From Pseudonocardia sp. MH-G8 (GTDB lineage: Bacteria > Actinomycetota > Actinomycetes > Mycobacteriales > Pseudonocardiaceae): 64,000 bases of DNA. Numbering within the stretch: the first letter of the stretch is position 1; each line of letters begins with the position of its first letter. The DNA is taken from positions 62,001 through 126,000 of the forward strand of contig NZ_NKYF01000020.1 of assembly GCF_002262885.1 (NCBI RefSeq), given 5' to 3'. Positions 59,653 to 64,000 of this stretch are shown piece after piece. The position numbers and the translations under genes were made by a program. Below the pieces are notes generated by a model, which made no database searches, was not told the origin of the DNA, and saw only the letters and a list, made by a program, of their open reading frames with translations.

Positions 59653-61119
59653 TCAACCGACGTCGGCGCCCTGCTCCGTGGCGAGGGCCGTGAAGGTGGC
59701 GTGCAACGCCTCTTGCAGCCCGCGGTGCGTGGGGTGCAGCCGGGCGTGGTGGCGGGCCGCCGACGGGTCGGGCACGACCACCTCGTCGGCCCGGATGCGC
59801 TCGACCAGCGGCGCGACCTCGGGCCCGCCGACCGCCCGGGCCGCAGCCCGGTGCGCGCCGACCAGGCCCGCGACGTCCCCCGATACCGGCGCGACCCGCA
59901 TGTCGAGCACGTCCGCGAGCACCTGGCGCCACAGCGCGGAGCGCGCGCCCCCGCCCGCCACGGGCAGCACCTCGTTCCGCGGGGCCCCGAGCACGTCGAG
60001 GACGGCGCGCAGCGAGTGCGCCACTCCCTCCAGCGCCGCGCGGTAGAGCACGACCCCGTCGGTGCCGGGGTCCGCGCCCACGACGGCGGCCCGCGCGTGC
60101 GGGGCGCGCACCGGAGACCGCTCCCCGGCGAGGCTGGGCAGGACCAGCACCCGCGTCGGCCCCACTGAGGCGGCCGCAGATGCCGCCGCATCGTGGTCGA
60201 GGCCGGGCAGGAAGGTGCGCAGCGCCCAGTCGGCCGCCGCACCGACGCTCAGCAGCGGACCGATCCGCAGCCACTCCCCGCCGGCGAGGGCCAGCAGGTG
60301 CAACGCCGGATCCGGGACACCGTCACCCGCCTCCTCGCGGTGCGCGACCCACCCGCTCGTGCCGAGGTAGGCGTACGCGCGCCCGGAGGCACCGGCCACC
60401 CCCTCCGTCGTCGTCGCCGCGTCCCCCGCCGCGGCCACCAGCAGCGTCCCTGCCGGCAGCCCGAGATCGGCGGCTGCCGCGGCGGACAGCTCGCCGACGA
60501 CGCCCTCACCGAGATCCGGGAGCTGTCCCGGCTCCAACCCCGCATGCGCGAGCGCCGGCTCCCACCAGGCGCGGGCGGCGGCGTCGAACAAGCCGGTGGT
60601 GGACGCGGTGGTGACGTCCGCGACCGCCCGGCCACCGGCCCGGTGCAGCAGCCAGCCCGCAGGCCCGAGCGTGAGCTGCGCGCCGCGCACCACCTCCGGC
60701 TCGCGCGCCGCGAGCCACCGGAGCTTCCCGACCAGCCAGGACGCGTCGGGAAGGTTGCCGCTCGCGGCGGCCCAGCCGGTGCCCAGCGCCTCCTCGGCGT
60801 CGCGGTGCTCGGCCACCGCGCGCAGATCGGAGTAGAGCAGGGCGGCGCGACGCGGGATGCCCCCATCGCTCAGCACGACGTCCTGCATCTGCCCGGTGGC
60901 CACCAGCACGCCGACCTCGTCACGTCGGGGGCAGGCCGCCAGCGCGCGGCAGGCACCCTCCCACCAGTCCAGCGGCGACTGCTCGGCCCACGCCGGCCGC
61001 CGGTGCACCGTCGGATACGCGACGTAGCCGGTGCCGAGTACCTCACCCCCAGGCGTGCACGTCGCGGCCTTGACGCCGCTCGTGCCCAGGTCCAGCGCCG
61101 CGACCAGCTCGCCCGCCAC
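59653..61119 (-). CDS. FGGY-family carbohydrate kinase (xylulokinase-like)
   Basis: A 488-residue FGGY kinase. N-terminal phosphate motif LDLGTSGVKAATC (about 9-21), substrate loop GQMQDVVLSDGG, ATP-domain GDAATTTEGVAG and LGTSGW, and the late GGGARSALWRQVLADVLDMRV. GTG 61119 has AGGGG 5 nt upstream. Sugar identity is not predictable; no matching isomerase is adjacent. A MerR gene lies 9 nt upstream on the same strand. Confidence 0.85.
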   Translation of the reverse strand: MAGELVAALDLGTSGVKAATCTPGGEVLGTGYVAYPTVHRRPAWAEQSPLDWWEGACRALAACPRRDEVGVLVATGQMQDVVLSDGGIPRRAALLYSDLRAVAEHRDAEEALGTGWAAASGNLPDASWLVGKLRWLAAREPEVVRGAQLTLGPAGWLLHRAGGRAVADVTTASTTGLFDAAARAWWEPALAHAGLEPGQLPDLGEGVVGELSAAAAADLGLPAGTLLVAAAGDAATTTEGVAGASGRAYAYLGTSGWVAHREEAGDGVPDPALHLLALAGGEWLRIGPLLSVGAAADWALRTFLPGLDHDAAASAAASVGPTRVLVLPSLAGERSPVRAPHARAAVVGADPGTDGVVLYRAALEGVAHSLRAVLDVLGAPRNEVLPVAGGGARSALWRQVLADVLDMRVAPVSGDVAGLVGAHRAAARAVGGPEVAPLVERIRADEVVVPDPSAARHHARLHPTHRGLQEALHATFTALATEQGADVG

Positions 61120-61128
61120 GTCGAGCCC

Positions 61129-61488
61129 CTATCCGTGGGAGGCGGTGGCGATGACGTCGTCCAGCACCTCTCGCGAGCGCGCCAGGTCCGCCATCATCCG
61201 GTCGATCCGCGCGCGCTCCGCGGCCAGCATCGCCACCAACCGTGGGCTGGCATCGGCGGCAGGCCCACCGTCGTCATCACGCATGCAGGGCAGCACCTGC
61301 GCGATCAGGGCGGTGCCCAGCCCTGCTGCCAGCAGCTCCTGTATGCGGATGACGCGCGCCACCGCCGCCTCGGCGTAGACCCGGTGCCCGCCCGCCGTGC
61401 GCTCGGACACCAGCAGCCCCTGCTCCTCGTAGTAGCGCAGCGACCGCTCGCTCACCGCCGTCCGGCGCGCCAGTTCACCGATCTTCAC
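61129..61488 (-). CDS. MerR-family regulator
   Basis: A 119-residue MerR protein: HTH KIGELARRTAVSERSLRYYEEQGLLVSERTAGGHRVYAEAAVARV (about 2-47), then the coiled-coil dimer helix (LVAMLAAERARIDRMMADLARSREVLDDVI). One cysteine in VLPCMRDDD is isolated, with no second metal ligand, so organic or redox-ligand sensing is more likely than metal. GTG 61488 is the typical position, but the GTG 6 nt upstream is possible. A palindrome lies 27 nt upstream. It may control the divergent deacetylase and/or the kinase. Confidence 0.85.
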   Translation of the reverse strand: MKIGELARRTAVSERSLRYYEEQGLLVSERTAGGHRVYAEAAVARVIRIQELLAAGLGTALIAQVLPCMRDDDGGPAADASPRLVAMLAAERARIDRMMADLARSREVLDDVIATASHG

Positions 61489-61514
61489 CGCCACCCCCGC
61501 TCCGGACTTGTATC

Positions 61515-61528
61515 TCACACCGGTGTCA
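61515..61528. promoter_or_regulatory. MerR-type palindrome in the merR/deacetylase divergent region
   Basis: TCACACCGGTGTCA, with a perfect ACACCGGTGT core, between the divergent starts (61488 and 61546). MerR sites are dyads within long-spaced promoters, which this position permits. Confidence 0.55.
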
Positions 61529-61545
61529 CGTCGTACCTTCTCACT

Positions 61546-62406
61546 GTGACCGAGGAACAGTCGCTCCCTTACGAGCATTCGTCGATCGTCTCCCGCCCGC
61601 CGCTGACCTTCCCCGGAGGGGCGCGGTTGGCCGTCTACGTGGGGCTCAACATCGAGCGCTTCCGTCCCGACCTCCCCGTCGACCCCTCCGGGGGGCCCGT
61701 GCCCGACCCGTTGGCGTACGGCTGGCGCGACTACGGCAGCCGCGTGGGCATCTGGCGCCTGATGGACGTCTTCGACGACCTCGGCATCCCCGTCTCGGGC
61801 ATCATCAACTCCGATGCCGCCCGCGCCTACCCCGAGATCGTCGAGGCGGGCGTGGAGCGGCAGTGGGCCTGGGTGGCGCACGGGCAGACGAACTCGACGT
61901 ACCTCTCGGGCATGTCCCCCGACGAGGAACAGGAGCACCTGGCGCAGATGTGCGCCGTGTACGACGCCACGCTGCCGGCACGCCCGACGGGCTGGCTGGG
62001 CCCCGGCCTCACCGAGACGCACGCGACGCCCCGGCTGCTCGCCGACGCCGGCTTCACCTACCTCCTCGACTGGTGCTGCGACGACCAGCCCTTCCCGCTG
62101 ACCGTGCCCGGCATGCAGTCGGTCCCCTACTCGCTCGAGGTCAACGACTTCGTGATGTTCATGCGCGGGCCCGGCCTCACCGGTGCCGACTACGAGCAGA
62201 TGGCGCTCGACCAGTTCGAGCAGCTGCTCGCCGACTCCGCCCGGACCGGACGGGTCATGGCGCTGCCGCTGCACACGTTCATCATGGGCCAGCCGCTCCG
62301 CACGAAGTACCTCGCGCGCGTGCTGCGGGCCATCGTCGGCACGCCGGAGGTGTGGTTCTGCACGAGCGACGAGCTCGCCGCGCACTGCGCCGCGCCGCAA
62401 GGATGA
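61546..62406 (+). CDS. Polysaccharide deacetylase / PuuE-like hydrolase
   Basis: A 286-residue NodB-fold protein resembling the PuuE allantoinase and polysaccharide deacetylase branch. Residues PLTFPGGARLAVYVGLNIERF (about 18-38), the catalytic-type SGIINSDAARAYPEIV, WAWVAHGQTNS, GWLGPGLTETHATPRLLADAGFTYLLDW and LPLHTFIMGQPLRTKYLARVL. The HGQTNS/ETH segments differ from classical NodB metal motifs, as usual in PuuE-type members. Substrate unknown. GTG 61546. Confidence 0.83.
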   Translation: MTEEQSLPYEHSSIVSRPPLTFPGGARLAVYVGLNIERFRPDLPVDPSGGPVPDPLAYGWRDYGSRVGIWRLMDVFDDLGIPVSGIINSDAARAYPEIVEAGVERQWAWVAHGQTNSTYLSGMSPDEEQEHLAQMCAVYDATLPARPTGWLGPGLTETHATPRLLADAGFTYLLDWCCDDQPFPLTVPGMQSVPYSLEVNDFVMFMRGPGLTGADYEQMALDQFEQLLADSARTGRVMALPLHTFIMGQPLRTKYLARVLRAIVGTPEVWFCTSDELAAHCAAPQG

Positions 62407-62436
62407 GCAGCGCACCGTAAGTGGATGGGCGCCGGG

Positions 62437-63306
62437 CTACTCGACGGCCGGCCCGGCCGCCTCCACGGTGATCTGGACAGCGGCCGCGGTGGCGCCGAGC
62501 GTCTCCGAGATCTGCCAGGCGACGTCCTTGATCCGGGTCCCCAGCTCCTCGACGCGCGCGGCGTCGATCCGGCTTTCCGGCACCGACGCGCTGAGCGCCC
62601 CGACGGCGTGCGCGGCGTGGTCGAAGATCGGAGCGGCGACCGCGCATATCCCGGGGCTGCGCTCCGACCTCGACACCGTCCACCCACGCGCCCGCGCTCG
62701 CGCGAGGTGGGTGCGCAGCACGTCGGCATCGGTGATCGTCAGAGGTGTGACCGGCCGGATCGGGCGCGACAGCAGCTCGTCCTGCCGCCGTAGCGGGAGC
62801 ACCGAGAGGATCGCCCGCCCCGGAGCGGCGTGCGGCAGCGGCAGGGGCACTCCGATGTCGGTGTAGGTACGCCTGAGTTCCTGGCGGCTCTCCACCTGGT
62901 CGACCACGATGCGCTCTCCCGTCGGCAGCGCCTCGTGCAAGCCGATCGTCTCGTCCACCTCGTCCCGCAGCGCCGTCATCAGGGGAAGCGCCGCGTCGCG
63001 CAGCGTCGTGGGGATCGCGCCGCTGCGGGCGAGCTGGACGAGCAGGGGACCCAGTGCATAGCGCTTCCCGGGCGCCGGACGCACCAAGTGGTTCGCCTGC
63101 ATGGCCGTCAGGAGCCGGTAGGTCGTGCTCGTCGACAGGCCCGTCAAGCGGGCGATCTCGCTGATCCCGAGTTCCGGCCTGCGCGCGTCGAAGCATCGCA
63201 GGACGGCCACGGCCCGGTCGATCGACTGCACGCCGGAGCGGGCGCGCTCACCGCGCTCGCCGTCGTCTGCCAACACCGCGCCCTTCGCATCCATGCAGGT
63301 GAGCAT
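62437..63306 (-). CDS. IclR-family regulator
   Basis: A 289-residue IclR protein. Winged helix at about 27-80 (AVAVLRCFDARRPELGISEIARLTGLSTSTTYRLLTAMQANHLV) and effector domain about 95-280 with LHEALPTGERIVVDQVESRQELRR and GICAVAAPIFDHAAHAVGALSASVP. Candidate starts are ATG 63306, ATG 63294 and GTG 63333; 63306 is slightly favoured by a TGGAGC upstream. It is divergent from the solute-binding protein, with a palindrome between, so it probably controls that transporter. Confidence 0.85.
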   Translation of the reverse strand: MLTCMDAKGAVLADDGERGERARSGVQSIDRAVAVLRCFDARRPELGISEIARLTGLSTSTTYRLLTAMQANHLVRPAPGKRYALGPLLVQLARSGAIPTTLRDAALPLMTALRDEVDETIGLHEALPTGERIVVDQVESRQELRRTYTDIGVPLPLPHAAPGRAILSVLPLRRQDELLSRPIRPVTPLTITDADVLRTHLARARARGWTVSRSERSPGICAVAAPIFDHAAHAVGALSASVPESRIDAARVEELGTRIKDVAWQISETLGATAAAVQITVEAAGPAVE

Positions 63307-63363
63307 GCTCCAGGCCTTGACCGGGCTCGCCACCGCGACCTACTGTTCCCGTATCTCAGCATG

Positions 63364-63384
63364 GCTTCCCGCAATGCGGGAAGC
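63364..63384. promoter_or_regulatory. Perfect IclR-type palindrome before the transporter gene
   Basis: GCTTCCCGC-AAT-GCGGGAAGC, 9-bp perfect arms with a 3-nt centre, between divergent iclR and the solute-binding gene. It has the TTCC-centre-GGAA form common to IclR operators and is the most perfect short palindrome in the window. Confidence 0.65.
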
Positions 63385-63465
63385 GCAATTCACTCGACCC
63401 GGACGGGGCGGGCTCTCACGAGCCCTCCCGCGTCGCAGCGTTGCGTCAGTCGAGAGGATCAGAAA

Positions 63466-64000
63466 TTGCGCCGACGCCGTCTCATCGTTCTGATATCGAC
63501 AGTGCTGTCGCTGGCGGTGTTCGCCGCGGGTTGCGCCGACACCGCGAGCGATGCCGGGGGCGGCGGAGGCAGCGGGGCCGAACTGGCGGCGCCCGACTCA
63601 CCCCATCTGGAAGCGGCGCGCGCCGAGGGCCAGGTGACCTGGTACACGTCGCACTACAGCAGCGAGACCGCGGAAGCGATCGCGGGCCTGTTCGAAGAGG
63701 CCTATCCCGGTATCACGGTGACGCTCTACCGCCAGACGGCGCAGCGCATCTACCAGCGCTTCGCGCAGGAACAGGAAGCCGGCCAGACCGTCGCCGACCT
63801 GCTGGGGATCACCGAGGTGAGCCTGGTGGCCGACCTCGCCTCGAAGAACCAGCTCGCCCGCTACGTCCCGACGAACGCCGCCGAGGTGGATCCGGCCTAC
63901 GCCGCGTACAACGACCCGGACGGCTACTACCACGTCGCGAACGTGGGCAACAACATCATCTCCTACAACACCGACATGCTGTCCGAGCAGGAGGCCCCGC
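63466..64000 (+). CDS. Solute-binding lipoprotein of an iron/polyamine-type ABC transporter, 3' end missing
   Basis: Only the first 178 codons are in the window. The start is TTG at 63466 with AGAGGA 7 nt upstream. A lipoprotein signal (RRRRLIVLISTVLSLAVFAA) ends in GCAD with Cys23, then a Gly/Ser linker. The mature domain begins GQVTWYTSHYSSETAEAIAG then LFEEAYPGITVTLYRQTAQR, as in AfuA/FbpA-type family 1 binding proteins. It is the first gene of a transporter that continues beyond the edge. The stretch 63307-63465 contains only the IclR-type palindrome. Confidence 0.8.
   Translation, partial: MRRRRLIVLISTVLSLAVFAAGCADTASDAGGGGGSGAELAAPDSPHLEAARAEGQVTWYTSHYSSETAEAIAGLFEEAYPGITVTLYRQTAQRIYQRFAQEQEAGQTVADLLGITEVSLVADLASKNQLARYVPTNAAEVDPAYAAYNDPDGYYHVANVGNNIISYNTDMLSEQEAP

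Overview
The window is very GC-rich DNA with strong third-position GC bias, many GTG starts, long antisense open frames and extensive 4-nt start/stop overlaps. Gene content (mycobacterium-like AurF oxygenase + FprB pair, CopD-CtaG fusion, PaaABCDE with a TetR regulator, actinobacterial HVDL-type leader peptide, APC permease + tandem Usp) points to a high-GC actinobacterium, most likely a Pseudonocardia-like member of the Pseudonocardiaceae. That placement is inference from gene content, not from a marker gene. I see no rRNA, tRNA, CRISPR array, transposase or phage gene.

Layout. 1-4.3 kb: copper handling (CopD-CtaG fusion, CopA ATPase). 4.4-11.6 kb: a phosphonate locus with a FAD oxidoreductase, PhnD-C-E transporter, phosphonatase-like HAD enzyme, GntR/UTRA regulator and phosphonate-type alcohol dehydrogenase; both structural promoters carry the same 15-bp palindromic element. 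11.7-14.4 kb: AurF-like diiron oxygenase and FprB-type ferredoxin/reductase behind tandem palindromes. 14.4-17.7 kb: DUF5996 and TPR genes, divergent from an unrecognised three-gene overlapping cassette. 17.9-27.5 kb: SGNH hydrolase, then the phenylacetate catabolon (paaABCDE, paaG-like, TetR, paaZ, paaK) with three related inverted repeats at its promoters. 27.5-36.3 kb: enolase-superfamily enzyme, methyltransferase, alpha/beta hydrolase, TetR, then an IclR-controlled catabolic set (DctA-type carrier, CMD-like protein, SDR, amidohydrolase, tandem ferredoxin-like barrel). 36.3-42 kb: AceE/transketolase-like enzyme with divergent Lrp, a decayed katG 3' end, and a TetR/membrane protein/SDR set. 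42-50 kb: LacI-controlled rhamnoside-type sugar locus (isomerase-like, GH106-like, MFS). 50-53.4 kb: Usp + APC permease, then a graveyard of MFS and erythromycin-esterase fragments. 53.4-59.6 kb: a putative organosulfur locus, with an HVDL-C leader peptide, GNAT, amino-acid ABC transporter and divergent pair of flavin monooxygenases. 59.6-64 kb: FGGY kinase, MerR, polysaccharide deacetylase, IclR and a solute-binding lipoprotein cut by the window edge.

The window reads as a chromosomal array of scavenging modules (phosphonate, phenylacetate, C4/aromatic acids, plant-type sugars, organosulfur), each with its own local regulator and usually a recognisable palindromic or direct-repeat site. The least explained items are the overlapping cassette at 15974-17741, whose first two proteins share an N-terminal motif, and the leader-controlled GNAT/ABC/LLM locus at 53396-59641, which parallels the Bacillus S-succinocysteine salvage operons.
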